DNA from: Sphingobium nicotianae
GTDB lineage: Bacteria > Pseudomonadota > Alphaproteobacteria > Sphingomonadales > Sphingomonadaceae
DNA: 64,000 nt
Assembly: GCF_018603885.1 (NCBI RefSeq)
Contig: NZ_JAHGAW010000017.1
Span: 1-64,000, forward strand
Reading direction: 5' to 3'
How positions within the stretch are numbered: the first letter of the stretch is position 1; each line of letters begins with the position of its first letter. Below the pieces are notes generated by a model that was not told the origin of the DNA, searched no databases, and saw only the letters and a list, made by a program, of their open reading frames with translations. A program made the position numbers and the translations under genes. Shown one piece after another: positions 1-10,700 of the stretch.

Positions 1-140
1 CCAAGCATCTCGACGAGAAGGTCGCCGCCCTCCACCTCGACAAGCTCGGGGTCAAGCTCTCCACCCTCACCGAGAAGCAGGCCGCCTATATCGGCGTCTC
101 CACCAAGGGCCCCTTCAAGCCCGATCACTATCGGTATTGA
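1..140 (+). CDS. ahcY: Adenosylhomocysteinase, C-terminal end (partial)
   Basis: Only the last 45 or so residues are present; the frame enters the window open and ends in TGA. The tail reads [11 protein letters not shown], then QAAYIGV, then [10 protein letters not shown], which is the highly conserved C-terminus of S-adenosylhomocysteine hydrolase; the final KPDHYRY contains the Lys and Tyr that contact NAD across the subunit interface in this family. The enzyme splits S-adenosylhomocysteine into adenosine and homocysteine in the cytoplasm, completing the methyl cycle. A strong hairpin follows the stop, so it ends its own transcript. Confidence 0.93.
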   Translation, partial: KHLDEKVAALHLDKLGVKLSTLTEKQAAYIGVSTKGPFKPDHYRY

Positions 141-169
141 GGTCGAAAACAGACCGATAGGCTGCATGA

Positions 170-200
170 GGGCAGCGGTGCGTCGCACCGCTGCCCTTTT
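170..200 (+). terminator. Rho-independent terminator after ahcY
   Basis: A 13-bp perfect inverted repeat (170-182 with 184-196, GC rich, practically no spacer so the real loop uses a few stem bases) is followed by TTTT. It lies 30 bases after the ahcY stop and separates it from the next gene. Confidence 0.85.
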
Positions 201-242
201 CGCTGCCTTGTGTCCCGCCGCATTGCCTCGTAATCCAGCGCG

Positions 243-2594
243 GTGACATCGCTTCCGCCGTTTTCCTTCGCCTTGATCGGAGGCTTGCTCGCCATATGGC
301 TGGCGCTGTCGGCTTGGGCGCTCGTTTCGGGCCTCGCCCTGCGCCGCAGCTCGCAGCAGGCGCGCGGGCAGGCGGGGCGCCTCGCTGATCTGCTCCAGTC
401 CGCGCCGGCCATTCCCATGCTCGTACGCGCCGATGGCCGGGTCGAAGCACCCGATCGACTGGCAAGCTGGCTTGGCCGTACCACCGTTCCGGCCTTTCTT
501 TCCGAGCTGGTTTCCGAGGAAGGCGGCTTGGAGCCTGACCATGCGCGCGCGCTCGCGGCAGAGATCAAGGCAGCCCAGCGCGGCAGCCGCTCCTTCGCCT
601 TGCCGGTCAGCGCCCAGGGATCGAGCCGCACATTGCTGGTGCGCGGCGGCCCGGCAGGGCCCGACCTGGCCAGTCCCGGCACGATCGTGCTGTGGATCTT
701 CGATGCGACCGAGAGCCAGTCCCAGATCGAGGATCTGCGCGAACAGGTGACGCGCTATCGCGATGCCCTGGAAGCGCTCTCGGGCGTCATCGAGGCGGCG
801 CCGATGCCCGTCTGGCACCGCACGCCGGACCAACGCCTCAGCCTCGTCAACACCGCTTATGTCCAGGCGGTCGACGCCCAGTCAGCCAGCCAGGTGATCG
901 AGCAGGGCATCGAGCTGATCGAGGCGATCGACGGCCTTTCGCCCGGCGCATCGGCCGCCCGCGCGGCCGATGCCCAGACGCCGACCGCGCGCATGCTTCC
1001 GGTCACGATCGATGGGGCGCGGCGGCTGATGCGCATCGTCGACGTGCCGCTCGGGCCAGTCGGCGTCGCGGGCTATGCGATCGACATGCAGGAGCTGGAG
1101 GAGGTGCGCGCCGAGCTGCGTCACCTCGTTCAGGCGAATCGCGACATGCTCGACCGGCTCTCGGCCGGCGTGGTCCAGTTCGGCTCCAACCAGCTGCTCG
1201 AATTCTGCAACCAGCCGTTCCTCAGCATTTTCGGTCTGACGCCGGAGACGGCTTCGGCCGAGACCCATTTCGACCGTGTGCTGGACGCGATGCGCGATGC
1301 CGGTCTCGTCCCCGAGACGGCAGATTTCCCGGCCTGGCGTGCAGAGCGGCGGCAATGGTTCCAGTCGCCCAACGCACAGGAGGAGCATTGGCGGCTGCGC
1401 GATGGGGTCCATATGCGCGTCTATGCACAGCCGCTCCCCGATGGCGGCCTGCTGCTGATCTTCGAGGATCGCACCGAGCATGTGCAGCTCTCCAGTGCGC
1501 GCGACACGCTGCTGCGCGTTCGCACCGCGACGCTCGACAATCTGTTCGAGGCGATCGCGGTGTTCTCCTCCGACGGTCGCCTGCATCTGTGGAACAGCCG
1601 GTTCCGACAGATCTGGGCTGTGCAGGAGGTGATGCTCGCCACGCATCCGCGCGTCGACGAGTTGATGGCGGCGCTGGCCGACCGGCTTGCCCGGCCGCAG
1701 CAATCCAGCCTGGTCCACCAGCTCATTCGTGCCGCGACGGTCGAGCGCCGCCAGCGGGGCGGTCGTATCGCCTTCGCGGATGGGCGCTATTTCGAGTTTG
1801 CGGCGATTCCGCTGCCGGACGGCAATGCCCTGTTCGTCATGCTCGATATCAGCGACAGCCGCCGCATCGAGCAGGCGCTGCGCGACCGCAACGAGGCGCT
1901 GGAGGATGCCGATCGGGTCAAGACCGCGTTCGTTTCCAACATGAGCTATGAGTTGCGCACGCCGCTGACCTCGATCGTCGGCTTCGCCGAGATGATGCAG
2001 TCCGGGTATGCCGGCGAGCTTAGCGACCAGGCGCGCGAATATGTCGATGCGATCATCAGCAGCACGACGCGGCTCGCGCGGCTGATCGACAATGTGCTGG
2101 ACCTGACGCAGGGCGCGGCGGGCGGCCTGCCGATCGAGCGCAAGCCGGTCGCGATCGAGCCGCTCATCCGCGCGGTCGCGGAGAAGTTCGAGCCGCGGGT
2201 GGCGGAGAGGAAGATTACTCTAGCGCTCTCGCTGCGACCCAATATCGGCGAGGTGAAGGGCGATGGGCGGCGCATCGAGCAGGCGATCGAGCATGTCGTC
2301 GACAATGCGGTGCGTTTCGTCAACGCCGGTGGCCGGGTGCTCATCCATGCCGAAGGCAGCCAGAAGGGAGTGCGCATCGTCGTCTCGGATGACGGTCCGG
2401 GCATCGAAAGCAAGGTGCAGGCGCGCCTGTTCGACAGCTTTGCGCGCTTCGGCCACAATGAGGAGGGTCAGGCCTCGGGCCTGGGCCTGCCGCTCGTGCG
2501 CCAGTTCGTCGAGGCGCATGAGGGCAGTGTGAGTCTCGTCTCGCAGCCGGGCGAAGGGACGATCGTGACCATCGATCTGCCGCGGGGCGATTGA
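243..2594 (+). CDS. divL: DivL-type PAS sensor kinase with Tyr in place of the phospho-His
   Basis: A 783-residue membrane-anchored kinase-like protein with GTG start. One transmembrane segment lies near residues 6-32, followed by about three PAS-like modules (roughly 165-545), a dimerisation helix and an HATPase domain (about 640-780). The H-box reads NMSYELRTPL, so the usual phospho-accepting histidine is Tyr569. That substitution is the hallmark of DivL, which in Caulobacter controls the CckA-ChpT-CtrA cell-cycle relay through DivK. The ATP-binding lid looks intact (DNAVRFV, DDGPGI, GLGLPLV). Family knowledge says DivL works more as a regulator of CckA than as a kinase. The order ahcY-divL-tsaE is common in alphaproteobacteria. 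tsaE starts four bases after the stop, so they are probably co-transcribed. Function in this organism is inferred by homology. Confidence 0.85.
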   Translation: MTSLPPFSFALIGGLLAIWLALSAWALVSGLALRRSSQQARGQAGRLADLLQSAPAIPMLVRADGRVEAPDRLASWLGRTTVPAFLSELVSEEGGLEPDHARALAAEIKAAQRGSRSFALPVSAQGSSRTLLVRGGPAGPDLASPGTIVLWIFDATESQSQIEDLREQVTRYRDALEALSGVIEAAPMPVWHRTPDQRLSLVNTAYVQAVDAQSASQVIEQGIELIEAIDGLSPGASAARAADAQTPTARMLPVTIDGARRLMRIVDVPLGPVGVAGYAIDMQELEEVRAELRHLVQANRDMLDRLSAGVVQFGSNQLLEFCNQPFLSIFGLTPETASAETHFDRVLDAMRDAGLVPETADFPAWRAERRQWFQSPNAQEEHWRLRDGVHMRVYAQPLPDGGLLLIFEDRTEHVQLSSARDTLLRVRTATLDNLFEAIAVFSSDGRLHLWNSRFRQIWAVQEVMLATHPRVDELMAALADRLARPQQSSLVHQLIRAATVERRQRGGRIAFADGRYFEFAAIPLPDGNALFVMLDISDSRRIEQALRDRNEALEDADRVKTAFVSNMSYELRTPLTSIVGFAEMMQSGYAGELSDQAREYVDAIISSTTRLARLIDNVLDLTQGAAGGLPIERKPVAIEPLIRAVAEKFEPRVAERKITLALSLRPNIGEVKGDGRRIEQAIEHVVDNAVRFVNAGGRVLIHAEGSQKGVRIVVSDDGPGIESKVQARLFDSFARFGHNEEGQASGLGLPLVRQFVEAHEGSVSLVSQPGEGTIVTIDLPRGD

Positions 2595-2597
2595 GCG

Positions 2598-3056
2598 GTG
2601 GACACCGCGACGATCGGCCTCGCCAGTGCTGAGGCGACGGAAGCCGTCGGGCGCCGGGTCGCGGAGGTTCTGCGCGCTGGGGACGTGCTGACGCTCGAAG
2701 GTGGGCTGGGTGCCGGCAAGACCACGCTGGCGCGGGGATTGCTGCGCGGTCTGGGATTCGCGGATGATGCGCCGAGCCCGACCTTTGCGATCCTGCAGGG
2801 CTATGAGCCGCCGGAGGTCCGTCTGCCGCTTGCTCATGTCGATCTCTACCGGATCGAGGAACCCGGCGAGATCGAGGAACTGGGGCTTGATGAGTGGCTG
2901 GAAGGCGGCGCGCTGGTCATCGAATGGCCTGATCGGCTCGACGGACGCTATGGGCAGATTGCCCTCGGAATAAGGCTCGATGTGATGGCGGATGGAACCC
3001 GTCACTTGACAGCGCGCCTGCCCAAGTCTTGGGAAGCGCGATGGCCCTTCACATGA
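2598..3056 (+). CDS. tsaE: tRNA threonylcarbamoyladenosine biosynthesis ATPase TsaE
   Basis: A 152-residue P-loop protein of the usual TsaE length. The Walker A motif GGLGAGKT is at residues 35-42, followed by the family's SPTFAI segment and the LAHVDLYRIE motif. TsaE works with TsaB and TsaD to attach threonylcarbamoyl to A37 of tRNAs that read ANN codons. The GTG start lies four bases after divL, and the stop overlaps the start of the next gene by ATGA, so translation is probably coupled. Confidence 0.93.
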   Translation: MDTATIGLASAEATEAVGRRVAEVLRAGDVLTLEGGLGAGKTTLARGLLRGLGFADDAPSPTFAILQGYEPPEVRLPLAHVDLYRIEEPGEIEELGLDEWLEGGALVIEWPDRLDGRYGQIALGIRLDVMADGTRHLTARLPKSWEARWPFT

Positions 3057-4042
3057 TCCCGCCCGATGGCGCTCCCGCATTTCTCGAGGCCGCTGGCTGG
3101 GGGAAGGCGCAGATCCTGCCGCTCGCTGGCGATGCCTCGTTCCGGCGCTATTTCCGCGTGGTCGACGGGGACCGGCGGGCGGTCCTCATGGATGCGCCGC
3201 CGCCCGAGGAGGATCCGCGTCCGTTCATCGCGGTCGGCGAGTGGCTCTGCGCGCATGGCTTCGCCGCGCCCGCGATCCTGGCGCGCGATCTGGCGCAGGG
3301 GCTGGTGCTGCTGGAGGATTTCGGCGATGAGCGGCTGCGCGAGCATGTCGATGCCGCGCCCGAAGAGGAAATGACGCTCTACCGGCGCGGTGTCGATCTG
3401 CTGGTGGATCTCCACGAGCTTCCGGCGCTGGACAGCCTGCCGCCCTATGATCGCGCCGTCTATGATCGCGAGACCGGCCTTCTGACCGAATGGTTCGCGC
3501 CGGCGGCCGGGCTTGATGTCGATGTCGCCGGCTATGCCGCAGCCTGGGAGAAGGTGTTGCCGATCGCCGAGCAGGATGCCGCGCCGATCGTCTCGGTGCT
3601 GCGCGACTATCATGCCGAGAACATCATGCTGCTGCCCGACAACACCCGCTCGCATGGCCTGGGGCTGCTTGATTTCCAGGACGCGCTGGCGGGCCATCCC
3701 GCCTATGATCTTGTCTCGTTCCTGCAGGACGCGCGGCGCGACGTGAGCCCATCCGTCGAGCAGGCGATGCTGGCTCACTACCAATCGCGCGCGCGCGTCT
3801 CGTCGGACTTCGAAGCCGCTTATGCCGTGCTCGGTGCTCAGCGAAACGCCAAGATCATCGGTATCTTCACCCGCCTGTGGAAGCGGGATGGCAAGCCGCG
3901 CTATCTCGATTTTCTACCGCGCATGTGGGGCCTGCTGGAGCGCGACCTCGCGCATCCGGCGCTCGCGCCCGTCGCGGACTGGTTCGCCGCCAATGTGCCG
4001 GACGAGGCGCGCGGACCGTTGCGAGTAGAAGGCGTCCAATGA
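3053..4042 (+). CDS. amgK: Anomeric N-acetylmuramate/N-acetylglucosamine kinase
   Basis: A 329-residue aminoglycoside-phosphotransferase-fold kinase. The catalytic loop reads DYHAENIML and the metal-binding motif is GLLDFQDAL; the N-terminal lobe carries the GDASFRRYFRV segment. AmgK phosphorylates the anomeric carbon of MurNAc and GlcNAc released from peptidoglycan, feeding MurU next door, and so bypasses de novo UDP-MurNAc synthesis (a route that gives fosfomycin tolerance in pseudomonads). I chose the ATG that forms an ATGA overlap with the tsaE stop; an upstream ATG (3041) or TTG (3029) in the same frame would add 4-8 residues. The pairing with murU is what fixes the substrate, because the fold alone is shared by many small-molecule kinases. 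Confidence 0.88.
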   Translation: MIPPDGAPAFLEAAGWGKAQILPLAGDASFRRYFRVVDGDRRAVLMDAPPPEEDPRPFIAVGEWLCAHGFAAPAILARDLAQGLVLLEDFGDERLREHVDAAPEEEMTLYRRGVDLLVDLHELPALDSLPPYDRAVYDRETGLLTEWFAPAAGLDVDVAGYAAAWEKVLPIAEQDAAPIVSVLRDYHAENIMLLPDNTRSHGLGLLDFQDALAGHPAYDLVSFLQDARRDVSPSVEQAMLAHYQSRARVSSDFEAAYAVLGAQRNAKIIGIFTRLWKRDGKPRYLDFLPRMWGLLERDLAHPALAPVADWFAANVPDEARGPLRVEGVQ

Positions 4043-4764
4043 CTCTCCGGCTCGACATCGCGATGCTGATGGCTGCGGGGCTCGGCAAGCGTATGCGCCC
4101 GCTGACGGTGACGCGCCCCAAGCCGCTGGTCAGGGTGGCGGGGCAGGCGTTGATCGACCATGCGCTCGACAAGGTCGAGGCGGCCGGCATCCGGCGTTCG
4201 ATCATCAACGTCCATTATCTCGCTGACTCGATCGAGGCTCATCTGCAGGCCCGCGCGCGCCAGACCGGGGCTGACTATGTGATCTCCGACGAGCGCGGCA
4301 AACTGCTCGAGACTGGCGGCGGCCTCGTGAAGGCCCTGCCGCTGATCGGCGACAAGCCCTTTCTCTGCGTCAATGCCGATGTGCTTTGGGTGGATGGGCC
4401 GACTGATGCGATCAGCGCGCTCTGCGCGCGCTGGAATCCGGCCATCATGGATGCGCTGTTGCTGCTGATCCCCTTCGCCCGGGCCAATGGCTATCCCGGT
4501 CGCGGCGACTTCCACATGGACCCGCAAGGACGCATAAGCCGCCGAAAGTCGGGGCGGGTGGCGCCATTCGTCTATTGCAGCGTGCAGATCCTGTCGCCCA
4601 GGCTCATCGTCGATCCGCCGTCGGACATCTTCTCGACGGGAGTTTTCTGGGATCGCGCCATCGCCGCCGGCCGCGCCTATGGGTTGGCGCACACCGGCAT
4701 GTGGTTCGACGTCGGGACGCCGCAGGCCATCCCGCTCGTCGAGGCCGCCATTGCCAGTGAGTGA
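4039..4764 (+). CDS. murU: N-acetylmuramate alpha-1-phosphate uridylyltransferase
   Basis: A 241-residue nucleotidyltransferase. The N-terminus has the signature MAAGLGKRMRPLT and then KPLV, typical of sugar-1-phosphate nucleotidyltransferases; the metal-binding Asp sits in the CVNADVLW segment. It makes UDP-MurNAc from MurNAc-1-phosphate, the second step of the AmgK-MurU recycling route. The ATG overlaps the amgK stop (ATGA), and the stop overlaps the addB GTG (GTGA). The same frame is open further upstream, but starting there would run deep into amgK and add residues foreign to the family. Confidence 0.9.
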   Translation: MTLRLDIAMLMAAGLGKRMRPLTVTRPKPLVRVAGQALIDHALDKVEAAGIRRSIINVHYLADSIEAHLQARARQTGADYVISDERGKLLETGGGLVKALPLIGDKPFLCVNADVLWVDGPTDAISALCARWNPAIMDALLLLIPFARANGYPGRGDFHMDPQGRISRRKSGRVAPFVYCSVQILSPRLIVDPPSDIFSTGVFWDRAIAAGRAYGLAHTGMWFDVGTPQAIPLVEAAIASE

Positions 4765-7700
4765 CGGGGCCAGTGGCTGAGCGCGCCGCACCCAAGCTCT
4801 ATACGATCCCCGCGCACCGGGCCTTTTCGGATGCGCTCGCAGCCGGGCTGCTGGCGCAGCATGGCCGCGCCGAGGGCGGTCTGGCGCTTGCGCGTGGCAT
4901 CGTGCTGTTGCCCAATAATCGCGCGATCCGCGCCGTGCGCGATGCCTTCGTGCGCGCATCGGGGACGGGCCTGCTGCTGCCCCGCCTGGTGCCTGTCGGT
5001 GATGTGGATCTCGACGAGACGCTCGGCAGCGCGCTTTCCCCGCTCGGTGCCGATGCAGCCATTCCGCCGGCGATCGCGCCGGCCGAGCGGCTGATGATCC
5101 TGACCCGCATGGTGCGCGACCGGCGGGCGCTCGCGGGGGACCGTCTCGAAATTGGCGAGGCGTGGCGGCTGGCGAACGCTTTCGCCAAGACGCTCGACCA
5201 GCTCACGGTCGAGCGCAAGGGACCGCACGACCTCAAGGCGCTGCAGCCGGAGGATCTCTCGGGCCACTGGCAGTCCGCGTTCGGTGAGTTCGAGGCGCTG
5301 GTCGAGCAATGGCAGCGTGAGCTGGCGGTGCGCGGCGTCATCGACATGGCCGAGCGGCGCAATCGGCTGCTCGATCATGTCGCCCGGCTGTGGCGGGAGA
5401 CCCCGCCCGATCGCTTCGTGGTCGCGGCGGGCATCGTCACCAATGCGCCGGCAGTGGCGGGCCTTCTCAAGACGGTCGCCGGCCTGCCGCAGGGCATGGT
5501 GGTGCTGCCCGACCTCGATCTAAACCTGACCGACGAGCAATGGGACGCGATCGGCCCGGTGACGCCCCCCGAACCGGGGCGCGATCTGCCGCCGCCCGCG
5601 CAGGAATCGCACCCGCAGTTCGCGCTCAAGCTGCTGTTGGAGCGAATGGATGCGCATCGCGACGAGGTCGCGCTGTGGCGCTGGGGAAGCGAGCATGATG
5701 CACGGGCTGTGCGGGGGAAGGCGATCAGCAATGCGCTTCTTCCGCCGCTGCTGACCGACATCTGGCCGGACGTGCCGACCGCGCAGCGCAGTCTGAAGGA
5801 TGTGCGCGCGATCGAGGCCGCCAATCCCGCAGAGGAAGCGCAGGCCATCGCCATCGCGCTGCGCGAGGCGATCGAGACGCCGGGGCGCACCGCCGCTTTG
5901 GTGACGCCTGATCGCGACCTCGCCACCCGCGTCTCCGCGCACTTGCGGCGCTGGGGCATCGATGCGGACGATTCCGCTGGCCGGCCACTCGCGCAGCTTC
6001 CGCCTGGCACCCTGCTGATCGCGCTTGCACAGGCGGCGGCGGAGCAGTTCGCCCCCGTGGCGCTGCTCGCGCTGCTCAAGCATCCGCTGGTAATGGCAGG
6101 CGACGCTCGGCTGCCCTGGTTGGAGCAGGTCCGCGCTCTCGACCTGTTGCTGCGCGGCCCCCGCCCGGCCGCTGGTTTGGCCGGGATCGCCGGCCTGCTC
6201 CGCGAGGAGGGAGAGCGGAGCGAGGCTCTGCGCTCGATGGTGCGGTCCTGGTGGCCCAGTGTCGCCGCCATGTTGGCGCCGATCGAAGCCGCTTTCGCAG
6301 GCGAGCGCCCGCTGGCCGACCTTTTTGCGGCGTTGCGCCAGGCGGCCTCGACACTGACCAACGAGCGCGTCTGGTCCGGGCATCAGGGGCACGACGCCGC
6401 GCGAACTTTCGCCGATGCGGAGGCTGCCGCTGTCCATGGCCCGGTGACGGCCGAGCCATCAGGATTCGTCGGTATGCTCGGCCAAATACTGGGCGCGGTC
6501 GCCATCCGTCCGCCGCAGGGCGGTCATCCGCGCCTGCAGATCCTTGGTCTGCTCGAAGCGCGGTTGCAGCAGGCCGATCTCATGATCCTTGCCGGTCTGA
6601 ACGAGGGAGTTTGGCCGGGCCTGCCGTCGCCCGATCCATGGCTGGCGCCGCGCATCCGCCGCGCGCTCGGGTTGCCGGGGCTGGACTATCGCATCGGCCT
6701 GTCCGCCCATGATTTCGCCAATGGGCTCGGCGCGCCACAGGTCATTCTGTCGCGCGCCCGGCGGGATCGCAGCGCGCCGACTGTCGCTTCGCGCTTCTGG
6801 CTGCGCCTCAAGGCCATGACTGGTGAGCGCTGGGTCGCCGATCGCCGCCTGATCACCCTGGCCGGTGCGATCGACCGACCGGCCCACTCTGCACCCGCCT
6901 ATCAGCCGCCTGCGCCATCGCCGCCGCGAGGCCTGCGCCCGGTCGAGATTGCTGTCACCGATGTCGACCGGTTGCGCGCCGATCCTTACGCTTTCTATGC
7001 CGCCAAGATCCTGCGCCTGTCCGCGCTGGAGCCGGTCGATGCCGATCCCGGCCCGGCCTGGCGGGGCACACGCGCGCACGACGTTCTGCAACGCTGGATG
7101 GAGGAAGGAAGCAGCGATCCCGCGTCTCTCGCGGCACTGGCGAGTGAGATGATCGGGCAGGCCGCAGGGCATCCCTTGCTCAAGGCATTGTGGCAGCCGC
7201 GCCTGTTGGCCGCGCTCGACTGGGTGGCGGAGGAGGTCAGTACGCAAGCGAAGACGGGACGCAGCGTTGCGTTTGGCGAGCAATGGGGCAAGATCGTGCG
7301 CGGCGGCGTCACCTTGCGAGGCAAGCCGGATCGGGTCGACCGGCTGCTCGATGGGTCTGTCGCGATCATCGACTACAAGAGCGGCTCCACCGCGACCGTC
7401 AATCAGGTGCGGGCCGGCTACTCGCTCCAGCTCGGCCTGCTCGGCCTGATCGCGCGGGAGGGCGGCTTCGAGGCAGTGGCGCGGGGCACGGCGGTCAGCG
7501 CTTTCGAATATTGGAAACTCAACAAGGACAGCAAGGGACAGTTCGGCCACAAGCGTGTGCTGACCGATCCAAAAGGCAGCTACAAGCGGATCGTGACGGA
7601 GGAGTTTCTGCCGCTCGTCGAGCGGTTCTTCGATGAGGCGGCCGCCGCATGGCTCACCGGGACCGAACCCTTCGCCGCGCGCCCGCACAGCGACGCGCCG

Positions 7701-7769
7701 GTCTTCACCGATTATGATCAGCTGATGCGGCTCGACGAATGGTTCGGACGAGGTGGAAGCCGTGGCTGA
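4761..7769 (+). CDS. addB: AddB, nuclease/helicase-like subunit of the AddAB repair complex
   Basis: A 1002-residue protein of the alphaproteobacterial AddB type. The C-terminal third carries the PD-(D/E)xK nuclease core (AIIDYKSG, about residue 870), while the N-terminal part is an inactivated UvrD-like fold. With AddA it resects double-strand breaks to load RecA, replacing RecBCD. The GTG start overlaps the murU stop and its 3' end overlaps the start of addA. I do not see the four-cysteine iron-sulphur cluster ligands of the Bacillus protein, as expected for this branch. Confidence 0.92.
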   Translation: MTGPVAERAAPKLYTIPAHRAFSDALAAGLLAQHGRAEGGLALARGIVLLPNNRAIRAVRDAFVRASGTGLLLPRLVPVGDVDLDETLGSALSPLGADAAIPPAIAPAERLMILTRMVRDRRALAGDRLEIGEAWRLANAFAKTLDQLTVERKGPHDLKALQPEDLSGHWQSAFGEFEALVEQWQRELAVRGVIDMAERRNRLLDHVARLWRETPPDRFVVAAGIVTNAPAVAGLLKTVAGLPQGMVVLPDLDLNLTDEQWDAIGPVTPPEPGRDLPPPAQESHPQFALKLLLERMDAHRDEVALWRWGSEHDARAVRGKAISNALLPPLLTDIWPDVPTAQRSLKDVRAIEAANPAEEAQAIAIALREAIETPGRTAALVTPDRDLATRVSAHLRRWGIDADDSAGRPLAQLPPGTLLIALAQAAAEQFAPVALLALLKHPLVMAGDARLPWLEQVRALDLLLRGPRPAAGLAGIAGLLREEGERSEALRSMVRSWWPSVAAMLAPIEAAFAGERPLADLFAALRQAASTLTNERVWSGHQGHDAARTFADAEAAAVHGPVTAEPSGFVGMLGQILGAVAIRPPQGGHPRLQILGLLEARLQQADLMILAGLNEGVWPGLPSPDPWLAPRIRRALGLPGLDYRIGLSAHDFANGLGAPQVILSRARRDRSAPTVASRFWLRLKAMTGERWVADRRLITLAGAIDRPAHSAPAYQPPAPSPPRGLRPVEIAVTDVDRLRADPYAFYAAKILRLSALEPVDADPGPAWRGTRAHDVLQRWMEEGSSDPASLAALASEMIGQAAGHPLLKALWQPRLLAALDWVAEEVSTQAKTGRSVAFGEQWGKIVRGGVTLRGKPDRVDRLLDGSVAIIDYKSGSTATVNQVRAGYSLQLGLLGLIAREGGFEAVARGTAVSAFEYWKLNKDSKGQFGHKRVLTDPKGSYKRIVTEEFLPLVERFFDEAAAAWLTGTEPFAARPHSDAPVFTDYDQLMRLDEWFGRGGSRG

Positions 7770-10700
7770 CGGTCCGCTCAAGCCACTGACGCAAGATCAG
7801 GAGCATGCCTCCCGGCCTGATACGCATGTGTGGCTGAGCGCGTCGGCGGGGACGGGCAAGACGGCGGTGCTGTCCTCGCGCGTGCTGCGGCTGCTCCTGA
7901 ACGGCGTGCCGCCGGAGCGCATCCTCTGCCTTACCTTCACCAAGGCGGGCGCTGCCGAGATGGCCGAGCGGGTCCACAGCCGCCTCGCGCACTGGGTGCA
8001 GATCAACCCGGCGGATCTGCGCAAGGAACTGTTCGCGCTCGGCGAGGACAATAGCGATGCCGCGATTGGCCGCGCGCGCCTGCTCTTTGCGCAGGTGCTG
8101 GACGCGACCGGCGGCGGCCTGCGCATCCAGACGATCCACAGCTTCTGCCAGTCGTTGCTTGCCGCCTTCCCGCTGGAGGCGGGGCTGGTGCCGGGCTTCG
8201 AGCCGCTCGACGAGCGCGGTCAGTCCGAGCTGTCACGCCGCGCCCTGATCGCGATGATCGAGACGGCGGAACGAGAGAGCGACGAGGCGGTGATAGCAGC
8301 GATCGAAATGCTGGCGCTGCGACTCGGCGAGGCGGGGACGCAGGATTATCTGGCGAAATGCGTGCCGGCCGGATCGCTGCTGGAGATCATCGAGGATATT
8401 CCGGCCTTCCTGCTGAGCTTCCTCAAATTGCCCGAGGGCGACGTCGAGGACGCGATTGCGGACTGGTGCGCCGATGAGATCTTCCCCATCGGTTCGCTGC
8501 GCGCCGTCGCGGCGGCCAACCGCGCATGGGGCGCGGCCTCCGGCATCGATTGTGCCGCGCGCATCGCCGGCTGGCTGGAAAGATCCGGTGCGGGCCGCGC
8601 CGGAGCGCTCGACGATCTGCTCGGTGTCCTCATGACCAAGGATGGTGAGGTCAAGAACCGCTCGCGGGACAAACTGCTCGCCGCCGAGCCGGACTATGTC
8701 GCGCTGGCGAGCGAATGCGGCGAGGCGATCAAGGCGCTGCTCGATCTGCGCCGGCAGGTCGCGTTCGCAAACGTCGCGGCGCAGGCACTCGTCGCCGGCC
8801 GCGCTTATGCCAGCGCCTATGCCAAGGCCAAGCGGCAGGCGGGCGCCGTCGATTTCGACGATCTGATCCGCCGCGCGAGCGAACTCCTGACCCGTCCCGG
8901 GATGGCCGACTGGATTCGCTACAAGCTCGATCAGCAGGTCGACCATATCCTCGTCGACGAGGCGCAGGACACCAACAAGTCGCAATGGGACATCGTCTGG
9001 TCGATCGTTGCCGAGTTCCTGCAAGTCGAGGATGACGGGTGGAACAAGTTGCGAACCTTGTTCGTGGTCGGTGACACCAAGCAGGCTATCTTCGGTTTTC
9101 AGGGCACCAGCCCAACGGCTTTCCTGGATGCCTTGCGAGATTTCCGGGGGGCGGTAGACGAGGCGGGCCATCCATTTGCCGAACTGCCCTTGTCCCTCAG
9201 CTTCCGTTCCATGCCGGCCGTCTTGGAGGTGGTCGATGCGGTGCTGGACGAGGTCGGTCATGCGCAGTTTGGCCTTGCTGAGCGTTCTGCGAGACACGAG
9301 AGCGCCCGGCGCCATCCCGGCAGCGTGACGATCCTGCCGCCAACCTCGCTCATCGCCGCGGAGAGCGACGAGGAAGGCGAGGGGGGCGAGGCGCCCGAGG
9401 AAAGCCCGACCGAGGGCGAGGAGGACTGGCTCGCCGATCATCAGCGCCGTCATGCAGAGAAGATCGCCCAGCTGGTCAAGGAGCTGATCGGCAAGCCGCT
9501 CGCCACCAAGGGACGAGATGCCACGCCCGGTGACGTCCTCATCCTGCTGCGCAGCCGTGGCGCACTCTCGCGGCTGATCGTGGCGCGGCTTTATGAGGCG
9601 GGGGTGCCGGTGGCGGGCGTCGACCGGTTGCGGCTGCAGGCGCCGCTTGCAGTGCGCGATCTGCTGGCGGCGCTGCGCTTCGCGGTGCAGCCGGAGGATG
9701 ACCTCAACCTTGCCAATCTGCTGGTTTCGCCCCTGATCGGCTGGAGCCAGGACGATCTCATGAACCGGGCGATCCCGCGCAAGGGTTCGCTCTGGGGCCA
9801 TCTGCGCGAGACGCTGCCCGTTCCGGATCAGGCCCCCTTGCGCGCCTTGCTGGCCTCGGCCGATTTCACCACGCCCTATCGCTATCTGGAAGCGATCCTC
9901 TCCGGCCCGATGGATGGCCGTCGCAAGCTGATCGCGCGGCTTGGTGCGGAAGCGCGCGACGCGATCGACGAGCTGGTCAATGCCGCTCTGGCTTTCGAGG
10001 CGGACGATCACCCTTCGTTGCAGCGCTTCATCGACTGGTTCGACCGGGGCGATGCCGACATCAAGCGCGAGCTGGGCGAGGGCGGGGACATGGTGCGCGT
10101 GATGACCGTCCATGGTGCCAAGGGACTGGAAGCGCCGATCGTCATCCTTGCTGATGCCGCCGCCGACCCGGCGATGAAGCCGCGCGCCCAGGCGATCGAC
10201 CTGCCGGTCAGTGGCGCCAGCCTGCCGCTGATGCGCCCTGGCAAGGGCGAGGCCGGTGCGCAGATCGAGGCGGCAATGGAAGCCGCGAAGACTGCCGAGA
10301 TGGAGGAGCATTGGCGGCTTCTCTACGTGGCGCTGACCCGGGCCGAGGAGCAACTTATCGTCACCGGCGCGCTCGGCAGCCGCGCCAAGGGCGTGCCGCC
10401 CGAGCTCAGCTGGTATCAGGCGGTGGACCGGGCGATGCGCCGGATGGGCGCGGAGCCTGTGGCGGTGCCGAGTTGGGGCGATGCCGAGGGGCGTCGTTGG
10501 CTGGGGCCGCAGGGTCTGGCGTCGGTGAAGCAGACGGCGGTTCAGGCGATTGAGTCCGGACCGTCGGCGGAAGAGCTGCCCGCCTGGCTCCGCGCCCCTG
10601 CTCCGGCCGAAGCGCGCCCGCCACGTCCGCTCGCGCCCTCGGCATCGGTCGAGGATGATGTGCCCAATCCGCCGCCCGACGCCGCCATGCGGGCCGCCGC

